A stretch of 64,000 nucleotides of DNA from Clavaria fumosa (GCA_951802425.1 OX637794.1:3472001-3536000), one strand, 5' to 3'. Positions 52,411 through 64,000 are shown, numbered from the stretch's first letter. The notes: generated by a model not told the origin, from the sequence alone. Translations and numbers: made by a program.

Positions 52411-52984
52411 CACAGGCCCTGGATACTGTAAATAAAGTTCTGGGCCTTGGGCACTCAGGATTTCTTCGATCTCTTAACAGTCCTGTCCTCTTAGGCTGCT
52501 CTTCTGTGTACTTATGTACCTATAGAACTCTTATTCTATGAAACTTTTGTTAATGTGGGGCCTGAATGGTGTCCCAGGTGGTTGCTCCACAACTCCTAAT
52601 GAGTTGCCCGTGCGCCCTTCTGACAATGGTCACAGAGCAAGGGCCCTGTCCACTGGACCAGGAAACTACAGAAAGACTATGTAGGGGCCTTTCCTTGCCC
52701 TGTACACTACACGATTCACTGGTATGTAGCTATAAAACAAAGTTCCAGGCCTTGGGCACTCGGTATCACTTGGGGAGGGTCACAGTTGACTTCCTCCTGG
52801 TCTGGTCACGTGTATCTACACACAGTAAAAATTTCGCGTGGTTCTGTTACACACCGCGGGCAGGGTAAAGGAGAAGAGGATGATAGGGGCTGAGCTGTGA
52901 CAACATGTCACAGTTTGAAATTAAGGGTCCAGGCTAGCTGGGTTAGGACACGGGGCTAGGGCGGACAGGCGGATCTTAGTATTA
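52411..52984 (-). other. Leader of element A1 between 5' LTR and gag
   Basis: 574 bp without a gene; also present in the copy at 62463-62930. The sequence next to the LTR on the minus strand is TAATACTAAGATCCGCC, where the primer-binding site should lie; it does not start with TGG. Confidence 0.55.
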
Positions 52985-53275
52985 TATCAGACTGGGTCTC
53001 ACACAACTTAAGCGTAAGGTCATGATGACAATACTAAGATAAGGGGAAAAGAGTACAAAAAAGGAAAAGCGAAAGTACTTATAGCGAACGCTTCGGCACT
53101 TGCCGGCATTCCCACGCTTGGACCCTCAGATCACGTGATGTGCCCAGGCCCCAGGTCATGTGATCTTACATGATTACATAATCCGACCCAGCCACAGGTC
53201 ATGTGACCTTCCAACAACCCTCCCCAGTTTCTCCACAACTGCACTTTGGGATGGCTTACATAAGCGACCCTAACA
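52985..53275 (-). mobile_element. Family A 5' LTR (A1)
   Basis: 291 bp; differs from the 3' LTR at four positions, all CpG against TpG or CpA. Followed by ATGTG (53276-53280), completing a perfect 5-bp target-site duplication. A1 as a whole is 47660-53275, inserted in P2. Confidence 0.95.
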
Positions 53276-55754
53276 ATGTGGCCCTTGCAATAATAAATTA
53301 CAATACATGTCCTTTCCCATGCCTGCCCCTGCCTATTGCAGATGCTCCTGCCAAATAGGAATGACTGAACAAACAAAGGCAAATAAAGAATGCTAAAAGT
53401 AAAAACTTGAAATTGAGCAGCCCTGTGGCTGGTCCCTCAGGAACAGGTTACCAATCAGGCATAGCTGCTTTTGGTAAGCTGCTATGACCATGGGAAATTT
53501 TTTGCACAGCTTGCAAAATATGACTTTTTATACACCAAAAAATCAGCAAAAATCTGGAGATTCCAAATCTGGACACCCCACATTTGTATCTGCCTTGGTT
53601 CAGTGTCAATTTGCAAAATACACAGAAAATATTCATTTTTACACAATTCTGCAGTACTCTGGCTTGAAAATGGATAGTAGAGGATACACACACTACCTGT
53701 GGACATATGGGAAGGGTGTGGATTAGTTTAACAACACACCCACCATCTCTGCCACCTCCCTGGAGTCCATTACTAGGAATTAGGGTGTTATTGGCCTGGG
53801 AGCATGACCATTTGCCAGATTGCAAATTCCAGCCATCAGACTACATCTTATGACATCTAATACAACCATGCAAAAGCCTGTAATATTTGGTGCAGAACGA
53901 CAGATTCCCCATGTCCATTTTCCCAAAGTTCTTAAAATCTCTCCCCAGACAGCCCTTTATGTCAAATCACATATTCCTGTTGTCTAATAGCTGACAATGT
54001 ATGCATGAAAACATGTTCAAAGTTTGGTGAAGTTAGGCCAAGTTCTCAGGAAGATAGCTCAGCATGTGTCTTTTGGAGTGCAAGGCAAGGTTATGCAAGT
54101 CATGTCCTTGTCTCTGCCTTCATGTTAAACTGTCCTTCCAAAAGACACATGCTGAGCTATCTTCCTGAGAACTTGGCCTAACTTCACCAAACTTTGAACA
54201 TGTTTTCATGCATACATTGTCAGCTATTAGACAACAGGAATATGTGATTTGACATAAAGGGCTGTCTGGGGAGAGATTTTAAGAACTTTGGGAAAATGGA
54301 CATGGGGAATCTGTCGTTCTGCACCAAATATTACAGGCTTTTGCATGGTTGTATTAGATGTCATAAGATGTAGTCTGATGGCTGGAATTTGCAATCTGGC
54401 AAATGGTCATGCTCCCAGGCCAATAACACCCTAATTCCTAGTAATGGACTCCAGGGAGGTGGCAGAGATGGTGGGTGTGTTGTTAAACTAATCCACACCC
54501 TTCCCATATGTCCACAGGTAGTGTGTGTATCCTCTACTATCCATTTTCAAGCCAGAGTACTGCAGAATTGTGTAAAAATGAATATTTTCTGTGTATTTTG
54601 CAAATTGACACTGAACCAAGGCAGATACAAATGTGGGGTGTCCAGATTTGGAATCTCCAGATTTTTGCTGATTTTTTGGTGTATAAAAAGTCATATTTTG
54701 CAAGCTGTGCAAAAAATTTCCCATGGTCATAGCAGCTTACCAAAAGCAGCTATGCCTGATTGGTAACCTGTTCCTGAGGGACCAGCCACAGGGCTGCTCA
54801 ATTTCAAGTTTTTATTTTTAGCATTCTTTATTTGCCTTTGTTTGTCTGAGAATTTTGGTATTCCAAACAAGTCTGATAGGAATCCTATGAAAGGAAATTC
54901 CTAGGAAATTCTGATGGTCTCACTAAATTCCTATCAGAATAAACTAGGAAAAAGAACATAGGAATGCTGATTTCATGCCAGTTTGGCTGGGATAATGTTC
55001 CTATCAGATTCCTAGGATTCCTATCAATTCCTAGGACTCCTATAGGACTCCTATCAGAATAGGTGGGGGAGTGTAAAGACCTCCTCCGGCACCTCTGCTC
55101 TGACTCTGCCTTCTCCACTCCAATTCCACTCCGACTCCGCTCTGGGGTCTGAAACTCTGGTCCAGACTTTCGTCAGACTTCGATATTGGTCCTTTGGACT
55201 GAATGGACTTTGTTTCTAGCATGTTCCTTGGTGCTTGTCCATGGTTAGTAACCATTGGGACAATGCCCACTACCCATGGGAACTTATTCTTTGCCTTACA
55301 TGTATCATCTATGCCTTTCTCACTCCTCAGGTGAAATTATTGTAGATATTTGATATATTCATGTTTCACAGTCTGCCCTATGCCCTACCCTAGTAGCATA
55401 TAAGCCCCCATGTATCTCCATGATCCTCAGTTCAAATATTAATGTTATTTCTGGTCCTTGCCACTTGGTCTGTGCATTAAGGGACTTTGTCCTCACTGTT
55501 CTCGACAGTCCCAACAAGTTCTGCAAAACTCCGGCAGACTCCAACAGACTCTGGGCGATTTCCCTTTGGACTTCATCCTTCCTTGTCCTGGAAAGCAAAG
55601 TACCAGCAAGGTTAAATTGGGACACATATACATGTGGTGGCACAACCCATAAGTTGAGGCCACAGTCCCAACCCCTTTGACCCCCTTCTAGTTCTCTCCT
55701 TTTGTGTAGAGGAGAAGTCCTCGCACAACTCCAATCCAGACTCCGACTCGACTC

Positions 55755-57221
55755 TGTCAGGACCCATTCATTTTTCCTTGCCCAAGCCAACTTCACCCAC
55801 ATCCACGAGCTTCCCGACAACCCTCTACGACCTCGCAAGTCCCTCTACACACTTCCGGGGCCCGCTGTCTCCTTCCGGAAGCCTCTCCAACCTCCCCCGT
55901 GCTCACACGACACTCGCGACGCTTCCTACTACTTCACCCTATGCGCATACTTCACCCGGACCCACCAATCCTACGCACGACACACCGATATGTGTCTACT
56001 TCCACCAGCACGTGACTTGCCGCACGGCAACCCCGGCGCTACCACTACCAGCGCCAATACGTTACCAGCGTTACGACCGTTACTTGCGTTACCAGCGTTA
56101 CCCACGTGACTACCCGCCCATAGGTCACCTGCATCACTAGCGTCACCCACGTGATCGCTCTTATGATCTCACAACCTTAACACTCAAATGCACCACCAAT
56201 GGTCAGCTGTATGAACACTTCAAATATGCGTCCCTTCTTCTCCTCAGTCGTCTATAATTATGTTACTTATGATCTGAGAATCCCTCCGTAGTTATAGCGA
56301 CGTATACACTTATTTAACTAGGTCGCGACCCATGACAGGTCATCTTCGCGACCTTACCTATGCATACCTAACCCCTCACGACCTTAGTAGAACACGTGCC
56401 TAGTCACTTTACAACTAAACATACCCCATACTACTATAGTCTTGTTGCCCGGCGACCTCTGTACTTTCCCTTTTTCGTTATACTCTCTGTACGTACGTAT
56501 ATAAGGTCTCGCATGTACTTATGGTACTCCAGACTTGATATTGATGCACATTGGTTTAAGCTTGAGGCTAGTACGCCCTTTGAGCTTGGAACCACCATGA
56601 TTGATAGGTCTTGTCTCTCTTGGTGACCACAAGATCGCCAAGACACACTCTACTCTGTTCTAACTCACCCTCTGCACTCCTACAACTCACGCGATCTAAG
56701 TATTCTCTATTATTCGTCTTGGTACTGATCTTGGAACCCTACAGGTTCACCTGTCGGTTGGCAAAGTCATCGCCTTCACCGACACATTTCTCAACACCGT
56801 CGCGACCACTGCGATCCTTCCAACATTCTCTATTTCATTCACCTTGTCTTCTTCCTTCTCTACGCTTCATCGGTCGACCTCGCGACCTTCTCAGCATTAT
56901 CACTTTCTTCCACCTCATCTATTCCTTTCTTCACGCTTTGTCGGTCGACTTTGCGACCCTCTCAACGTCACCCATTTCCCCTCTCCTCTTCAATTTCCTC
57001 CTTTACGCTTCGTCTACCGACTTTGTGACTTTCCCAACAACGTCTCCCTCCTCTATACTTGCCTTTCTTCGCTCTTACATCTTCTCAGACATCTTTGTGA
57101 CCTTCCAGGACTGAGCATTCTCGACTGTGCTCAACAGTTGATTGGTCTTAGCGAGTTTCCAGCATAGGTCACCAACAAGTCGATCTCCGGCACTACTATC
57201 GAGACAGGACAGGCCCTAACA
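55755..57221 (+). mobile_element. Family F solo LTR (F2)
   Basis: 1467 bp from TGTCAGGACCC to GGCCCTAACA. Flanks GACTC (55750-55754) and TACTC (57222-57226), a near-perfect duplication inside E2. It has many TCACCCACGTGA and GCGTTAC words and a TATATAAG box near 56500. Frames in it have no motif. Confidence 0.8.
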
Positions 57222-57324
57222 TACTCCGCTCGACTCCGGCTTCGCCTTTGCCACCTTTTTTGGTCTCCTCTACACTACACCTCCTACCCCTCTTTGGAGC
57301 AAAGAATCAGATCTTAACAGACAC

Positions 57325-58246
57325 ACAGTTATGCAATCTTCCTCAGCCGGCATGTGACTTGCTGCGCAGCACCACCGGCGCCACTAGCATTACCCGCATT
57401 ACCAGCGTTACCCATGTGACTTCCTGCCCAAGGTCACCTGCATCACTAGCATCACCTGCATCACCTCTGCCACTCACATGACCACTCTTGGACCTCGTGA
57501 CCTTAACGATGAAACACACCACTGGCGGCCAGTTGAGCATTATGCTTCCTTTCTTCTCCCCAGTCATCTATAACTATGATACTCATGACCAAAGCACCTC
57601 TTTGTAGTTATAGTTACCCATATCATTATTTAACTAAGTCATGATCCATGACCGGTCAGGTTTGCGACCTTATTTATGTTTCCCTTACCCCTTGTGACCT
57701 TAGTAGAATATGCACATGGTCACTTATGACTAGCTATACCCTGTACTACTATATTTCTGTTGCTTGGCAACCTCTGTACTTTTCCATTTCTGTTATACTC
57801 TCTGTACATACATATATAAAGTCTCGCATGTGCATACGGTACTCTAGACTTGATATTGATGCACTTTGGTTTAAGCTTGAGGCTATTATGCCCTTTGAGC
57901 TTGGAACCACCACCATTGATAGGTCTTGTCTCACTTGGTGACCTCGACAACACCAAGACACACTCTGCTTCATTCTAACTCATTCTCCACACTTGTATAA
58001 CTTGTGCGCCTTAAGTATTTCCTTTCCTTTGTCTTGGTACTGATTCCTCAAACTCCATAGGTTCTTTTGTCGGTTGGCAAAGTCATTGCCTTCACCGATA
58101 CACCTCTCAACATTGTCGCGACTACCCGCGACTCTCTCAACATCATCTATTTCTCCCTCCTCATCTATTTCTTCCTTCACGCTTCATCGGTCGACTTCAT
58201 GACCTTCTCAGTTTTACCTATTTCTCTCAACTCATCCTTTTCCCTG
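57325..58246 (+). mobile_element. F-type LTR (F3), right part
   Basis: It continues the LTR begun at 46099, resuming after E2 and matching F2 from about its base 260 onward. It is cut at 58246/58247 by family A pol before its 3' end is reached. Confidence 0.7.
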
Positions 58247-61193
58247 AATGAGTACCCTCACATCTGTGAGTATTCCGGACACCCATTTTCCCAACTCTGG
58301 CCCCACCCCTGATTGGCCCAGCCGCTACCCTTCGGTTTTTAGTGAAGCAAAGTGGGATGAGCTTCCCCACTCCCAACTGGACTTCGATATTAAAAACAAG
58401 TTCAAAAAGGACCCTGAGCACCTCTCCTCCAAGCTATACTCACTGACATGGCAGGAGATGGTGGAGATGAACTGTTGGGTGGATGAGCAGCTCACTTCTG
58501 GATGAATCTGGCCCTCGAAATCCCCATATGCCAGCCCCTTCTTCTTCAAACATGAGAAGGACAAGCTGCAGCCAATTATTGACTACTCGAGGCTGAATGC
58601 ACACCTGGTCAAGGACAAGTACCCCCTTCCCTGCATCCAAGACACAGTGGATGTGCTTAAGGGAGCATTGATCTACTCTAAGATTGATGCAAAGGGAGGT
58701 TTCCCATCTATGCAGGTCTGGCCTGAGCACCAGCACCTTCCTGACACCCCATGGACTCTTCGAACCAGCTGTCATGTGGTTTGGACTGCAGAATGCCCCT
58801 GCTACCTTCCAATGCTTCATGAATCATGTGTTGAGGGAGGAGATTGCAGGAGGACATGTGAGGGCCTATGTGGATGATGTCATTGTGTTTGCAGAGGACT
58901 TGGCTACACACCGGTACTGGATGGATTGGGTCTTGAGGAAGTTTGGAGAGAATGGGTTGTGTCTCAAACTCAGTAAATGTGAGTTTGAGAAGAGTGAGAT
59001 CATCCTCCTGGGGATGAAGATCTCCCACAACAGACTAGAGCATGATCTGGCCAAGGGTGTGGCAGTCCGAGATTGGCCATATCCTAAGAATGTGAAGGAT
59101 GTCCAGAGGTTCAATGGGATGCTGAACTACCTCCACCAGCACATCCTGAATCTTTCTGCCTGGGCAAAGCCACTCTTCTGGCTGACTGGGAATGTTCCAT
59201 GGAAAAGGGAGGAGGAGGAGGAAGCAGCCTTCCAAGATCTCCGCCAGGCACTCGTATTGGCCCTGGTCTTGGCCCTGCCTCAGGACAAAGGGAGATGGAA
59301 GGTAGAGACAGATGCGAGTAACCTGGCGACTGGTGGAGTGCTCTCGCAGCAGGAGACGGATGGAACCTGGAGAGTTGTTGACTATATCTCCAAGGCCCTC
59401 ACTGCAGCTGAGAAGAACTACAACGTGTACGACAAGGAGTTCTTGGCTGTGATTTGGGCACTTCGTGAATGGCGGGCGTACCTCATTGGAGCAGATGAAA
59501 TGATTGAGATCTGGACAGACCATGCGAACCTCCAGTACTTCCGGAAGCCCCAGAAGTTGAAGCCAAGGCAGGTCCATTGGGTTGGAGAGCTCCAGTGCTT
59601 TGACTTTGAGATAAAGTATTGCACTGGCAAGTCGAATACAAAGGCAGATGCACTCTCCCAGAGACTGGACTATGGAGAAATGGTGGAGGAGGATGCACCG
59701 GTGCAGGTTTTCCTGGAAACGGAAGTCCGTGTGTCATTCACATCGGAAATGGAGACACTACTCCAGAAAAATAGTGCGGTACACATACAGAAGCCGGAGG
59801 AGCTTGATGATGAGTGGACACGAGATCGTGCTGGACTCTGGCGAAAGGGGATAGTCGCTTGGGTCCCCCTAGGAGCTCGTGAGGCCATTCTCGAGTTTGA
59901 GCATGACCTCCCCGCTGCTGGACACCCTGGGCCCCGGAAGTTGAGAGCAGCACTAGTGAAGGGTTATTGGTGGCCGGACATGGTAAAAGATGCGGATCGG
60001 TATGCCCAGGGGTGTGAGACATGCCAGCGGACGAAGCCTGACCGTACCAAGCGTGCTGCCCCACTGCACCCCCATCTGGTGCCCGATGGTCCCTGGTCAG
60101 TGATCTCATGGGACATAGTTGGTCCCCTCCCCCTCTCCCGTGGACATAATGCCATCCTTGTTATTGTCGACAAATTCATGAAACAGACACTGCTCAAAGC
60201 GATTGGGCTCGACCTCACAGGACTTGGAGCGGCACGTCTCCTCCGGGATCGAGTGTTTCGTGACCATGGAGTCCCTCACAAGGTTGTGAGTGACCGGGGG
60301 TCCCAGTTCGTGTCCCGCTTCATGAAGGAGTTCTACTCTATGATCTGAGTAAAGGCAAACCCAAGTACAGCCTTCCACCCACAGACTGATGGGCAGACAG
60401 AGTGGGCGAATCAGGAGATGGAGATCTATCTCCGGGCCTATGTGGACCACCTCCAGGATGATTGGGCCAAGTGGTTGTCGACTGCTGAGTTTGCTCTTAA
60501 CAATCATGAGCACTCTGCAACAGGACAGACACCTTTCTTCCTTGATTATGGACGACACCCTTGGAATGGGGGACTCTGCCCACCTTCTGAGGTGAACCTG
60601 GCAGTGGACGAGTGAATGGCTAAGCTCATGGAGTCCTGAAGAGCAGCCAAGGAGGCGATGGAGAAAGCGGTGGCAGCGATGAAGAAGAGCTACGATAAGG
60701 GGAAATGCCCAAGTTGGGAGTACTCTGAGGGAGATCTGGTCTGGCTGGAAACTAGAAACTTGAAGATGGACCAGCCCTCTAAAAAGTTTGACAACAAGAG
60801 AGCAGGCCCCTTTGCAGTTGAGGAGAAGGTGGGACCTGCTGGGTATCGCCTCAAGCTCCCTCAGGCCTGGCACATCCATCGGATCTTCAATGAGTTGCTG
60901 TTGATGCCATACCATCCCCCTTCCTTCCCTTCCCAGAATCTGCCTCCCCCTCCACCCCCTACAATTGATGATGACCACCTGGAGTATGATGTGGAGGCAA
61001 TCCTTGATGTCAAGAAGGTGGGGTGTGGGGTGAAGTACTTGGTGAAGTGGTTGGGATACCCAGTGGAGGAAAACACTTGGGAGCCCCATAGGAACCTCAC
61101 CAACGTAGTGCTGCTGCTCCAGGACTTCTTCCTTGCCCACCCTAACAAGGCCAAGCTAGCTGGTCAAGACGCCCAGCCTTAAGAGCGGGGTGA
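58247..61193 (+). pseudogene. Family A pol, 5'-truncated and decayed (copy Y)
   Basis: It follows A1 pol from the region before RT to the chromodomain. RT shows YVDD and RNase H ETDASNLATGGV; the integrase core shows WDIVGPLPLS and VSDRGSQF. Breaks: TGA at 58503 (Arg in A1), an 8-bp deletion near 58735, TGA at 60346 (Arg), TGA in the context DE-stop-MAKL (Trp) and TGA in ES-stop-RAAKE (Arg). GQTEWANQE replaces GQTERANQE (CGG to TGG). Homology starts abruptly inside pol at 58247. Confidence 0.85.
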
Positions 61194-61472
61194 TGTTAGG
61201 ATTGCTTACCTAAGCCATCCCAAAAGGAGGAGTTGTGGAGAAGATTGTTGGAAGGTCACATGACCTGTGGTGGAGGATTACATAATCGGGAGATCACATG
61301 ACTTGGGCCTGGGCACGTCACATGATCCGAGAGGTCCGAGTGTGGGAACGCTGGCAAATGCCGAAGCATTCGCTATATATACTATGTCTTTTCCATTCTT
61401 GTACTCTTTTCCCCTTATCTTAGTATTGTCGTCATGACCTTACACTTAAGTTGTGTGAGACCCAGTCTGATA
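61194..61472 (+). mobile_element. Family A 3' LTR of copy Y
   Basis: 279 bp from TGTTAGGATTGC to CAGTCTGATA. The next base starts family A pol on the opposite strand (GGTATGTCTCC), so the outer flank is another A sequence. Confidence 0.85.
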
Positions 61473-62930
61473 GGTATGTCTCCACTGCAAGATAGTATAT
61501 CGGGGTATACTTGCAGCAGGCACAGGGACAGAAAGGGGGCTGGCACAGTCCTTCTCCCCAGCAGGAGCCCTCCTCTCTCTCTTGTACAGCTCCAGGCAGG
61601 CTCAAAGCCACACAATCTCTTTCTCATATTCCTCCGCCATTTGGGGGGCACATGGTACTGCACAGGTTTGGGCCCTTGGGACCTGCAGATGCATATTGGG
61701 CAGGGGCCAGAATCAGACAGCATGGCCAGTCTGGTGGCATCGAAAACAATGTCTCTCATCAGCAGGGGCCCATCCAGAGGTTGCGGAAAGGTCGCACCAG
61801 GTTGCGGTAGGGTTGCCGCAGGTCGTGCAGGGGTTGCGAAAGGTCATGCAGAGGTCATGGTGGGTCGCAGTATCCATTCCGTGAGTATCCCATCCAGTTG
61901 TCTTTGCTGGGCATCAAGTCTTTCTGCCAGCATCCTCCATTCTCCATAAGTCTCTGGCATTGGGGAGACACCATAGATCCTCCCCACCAGCCTCCTACTC
62001 AGGTTCAACTCCAGCCAATGGACCAGGACTCCTGAGTCCTTCTCTGCACTCAACTCCACCTGTCAGAACAGTGTCTCAAATTTCGCGAAGAACTCCAGTG
62101 CCATCATGGCACCCTGTTTCAACCTTGCAATATTGGCAAGGGCAGTCATATGGTCATTCGGGTCATCAAATGCCTGCTTCATCTCATCCACAAACTCTGC
62201 CCAGGTTCCGGCCTTGCCACTACCCAGGATCTCTTCTGCCTTCATATTTGCCCATTCTGCAGCAAATCCATCTCCAACAATTTTGCTCAGAGCAAAGAGG
62301 ACCTTCACCAGGTCCACAGCATAGGTAGTCAGGTTTGCCATAAACAGGAGGCAAAGGGATTGGAGGAATGTACAGAAGTTCCTTTTCTGCCCATCAAAGG
62401 GGGCAACAGCTAGGTCCAGCATTCTATAGCACTGTAAAATAAAGTTCCGGGCCTTGGGCACTCAGGATTTCTTCAATCTCTTAGCAGTCCTGTCATCTTA
62501 GGCTGCTCTTCTATGTACTTATGTACTATAGAACTCTTATTCTTGCTAGCATGGGGCCCAAATGGTGTTCCAGGTGGTCACTCCACAACTCTTAATGAGT
62601 TGCCTGTGTGCCCTTCTGACAATGGTCACAGAGCAAGGGCCCTGTCCACTGGACCAGGAAACTACTAGAAAGACTATGTAGAGGGCCATTCCTTGCCCTG
62701 TACACTACACAATTCACTGGGAGGAGTATGGTGGCTGTGCTCCAGTTTGGGTCATGTGTATCTATACACAGTAAAAATTTCATGTGGTTCTGTTGCACAC
62801 CACAGGCAGGGTAAAGAGATAGAGGATGATAGGGGCTGAGCTGTAACAATGTGTCACAGTATGAAATTAAGGGTCCAGGCTAGCTGGGTTAGGACACAGG
62901 GCTAGGGCAGATGGGCAGATCTTAGTATTA
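61473..62930 (-). pseudogene. Family A gag and early pol, minus orientation (copy Z)
   Basis: It contains the leader, gag (LDLAVAPFDGQKRNFCTFLQ, YAVDLVKVLFALSKIVGDG, then VHWLELNLSRRLVGRIYGVS) and the start of pol, and ends at the position equal to 51400 of A1. Gag is broken near 62060. At the end of gag a TGA stands at the same codon as in A1. The 11-bp repeats after it differ in number and put pol in another frame. Confidence 0.75.
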
Positions 62931-63204
62931 TATCAGACTGGGTCTCACACAACTTAAGGGTAAGGTCATGACAGGGGAAAAGAGTACAAAAAAGGAAAAG
63001 GCGAAGTACTTATAGCAAATGCTTTGGCACTTGCTGGCATTCCCATGCTCGGACCCTCAGTTCACGTGACATGCCCAGGCCTCAGGTCATGTGATCTTAT
63101 GATTATGTAGTCCCACCCCAGCACAGGTCATGTGACCTTCTGACAACCCTCCCCAGTTTCTCCACAACTCCTCTTTGGGATGGCTTATGTAAGCAATCCT
63201 AACA
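62931..63204 (-). mobile_element. Family A 5' LTR of copy Z
   Basis: 274 bp; a 17-bp stretch including ACAATACTAAGATA is deleted compared with A1. The outer flank is GAAAA (63205-63209); no matching flank is found on the other side. Confidence 0.85.
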
Positions 63205-63654
63205 GAAAACCCTGGAAACACATTCAAGGTATCTAAATATCATATCCTGAGGTGCCTTGAAATGTATTACTATCATTGTTGCAAAAGAAAAAGTCATTAA
63301 ATAATGAACCTTGCCATTTGATCCCATAGAAAGCTATTTCATTACATCTGACTAATAAATTTACTTCTTGCACCTCAGGATATGACCTGTGGATTTTTCT
63401 AGTGCATTTTCAGCACCTGAAAAGCTCATATTACCTCACACAGATCACAAACTGCAAAATGTGGTGCAAAAACCAACATTCTTATCTTGTGATAATTACA
63501 AGATTTTGATGGTCTGGGCACCTCAGGCAGGGTCAGTTGTGTGGTAAATCTGAAAAGATCTCACTGATTGACCCAGAATTGAGTGAGATATGACTCAAAA
63601 GTTTTTTGGTCAAATTTTTTGGTTTCAGTCACATGGCTAGCTTTTTTGCAAACA
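63205..63654. other. AT-rich DNA with a short inverted repeat
   Basis: No gene. CATATCCTGAGGTGC (63241-63255) and its exact inverse (63370-63384) could be the ends of a small 144-bp element. Confidence 0.45.
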
Positions 63655-64000
63655 TGTCACGCTCCTAACAAGGTTAGCGGCGAAGGGGTTAGCGGAGCGG
63701 AGCGGAGATATTCTATCGGAGTCTGGTCGGAGTCCGATATCGGAGAAACGGAGAAGTAAACATGAGGAAGAGAGACTTATGGGACTGCGGCCTCAATGTA
63801 TGTGTTGTGCCACCGTGTATATACGTGTCCCTATTTATCAAACAAGAACAATACCTAAGGGAGGATCAGAACACAAGTCAAAACTCCGAAGTTGATCAGA
63901 GTCCATTGGAGTTGGTCGGAGTTGATCGGATGACGTGGAGAACGTCGAGGACGATGAGGACGAAAGCTCAGAGATGTTTTTAGGATCAAGAGACGTTAAT
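63655..64000 (-). mobile_element. Family D LTR, cut by the window edge (copy D4)
   Basis: It begins TGTCACGCTCC and matches the D LTRs. It retains many CpG sites (GCGGAGCGGAGCGGAG), making it the least decayed D LTR here. Minus orientation; the remainder lies outside the window. Confidence 0.85.

Larger units (their letters stand above)
47521..54846. repeat. Palindrome P2, split by element A1
   Basis: The left outer zone 47521-47659 continues at 53276 after A1. The strict palindrome is 53368-54846, with 709-bp arms that are nearly or fully identical around a 59-bp loop (54078-54136). The same 125-codon stretch reads identically from both arms. The right arm stops at 54846, where Q resumes. 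Confidence 0.8.
47280..55078. mobile_element. TIR element Q, split by palindrome P2
   Basis: The ends CTTTTCACTCCCCCACCTAT and, inverted, CTTTACACTCCCCCACCTAT. The outer parts (47280-47520 and 54847-55078) are built of TCCTATAGGA and TCTGATAGGA words. Without P2 it would be about 470 bp. The TIR resembles that of R (CTTTACACT...CCACCCATTCC). Confidence 0.65.
47182..57319 (+). mobile_element. Family E solo LTR (E2) split by insertions
   Basis: E2 consists of 47182-47279, 55079-55754 and 57222-57319. Element Q (47280-55078) and the F solo LTR (55755-57221) sit inside. Perfect flanks GACAC (47177-47181 and 57320-57324) show it entered the F3 LTR as one insertion. Confidence 0.85.

Noticed and set aside
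53448..54766. Identical 125-codon frames on both arms of palindrome P2, and similar ones in P1 and P3
   Set aside because: They differ in start, length and stops between P1, P2 and P3, contain no motif, and are open mainly because the arm has few stops. The same arm also gives other open frames in other phases.

Overview
This window looks like a transposon-choked stretch of a basidiomycete (Agaricomycete-type) nuclear genome. The evidence is: (i) a conserved host gene (UTP10/HEATR1) cut by 28 introns, 27 of them 46-66 bp, typical of this group; (ii) an MDM12 gene with a fungal ERMES signature; (iii) several Ty3/gypsy chromoviruses with C-terminal chromodomains of the kind common in mushroom genomes. 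No species is named because nothing in the sequence fixes it.

Layout. 1-24,896: nested LTR retrotransposons. I label families A-F by their LTRs. A family-A chromovirus fragment (697-2219) is interrupted by a family-B LTR and gag. A second A fragment (3222-4035) and unassigned TCCG-rich DNA follow. A minus-oriented D element (D1) is cut by a large inverted repeat (P1, 7652-9473). A decayed B element (B2) lies in two pieces (9474-14,895 and 22,936-23,224) because a nearly whole D element (D2, 14,896-22,935) sits inside its gag gene. B2 in turn cut element C (23,225-24,896).

24,897-36,822: a gene island with MDM12 (+), a small single-pass membrane protein gene (-) and UTP10 (+), with two short TIR elements beside them.

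36,823-64,000: a D solo LTR, an F element carrying other insertions (two MITE-like elements and a palindrome with tRNA-like Pol III boxes), a D gag fragment broken by an inversion, and then a deep nest. In the nest, an F-type LTR holds two E solo LTRs; the second E LTR holds an F solo LTR and element Q; Q holds palindrome P2; and P2 holds a full-length, probably recent family-A element (A1, 47,660-53,275). Rearranged A copies and the edge of another D LTR close the window.

How the pieces relate. Most inactivating changes are C-to-T or G-to-A at ancestral CpG (CGA Arg codons to TGA, loss of an RT catalytic Asp, LTR-LTR differences). This points to cytosine methylation and deamination, or a RIP-like process, acting on repeats. 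The most unusual signal is an antisense reading frame between pol and the 3' LTR in two different LTR families (D and F). It encodes a coiled-coil protein with six cysteines spaced like a fungal Zn(II)2Cys6 cluster, starting 150-250 bp from the inner edge of the 3' LTR. This looks like an accessory gene carried by retrotransposons.
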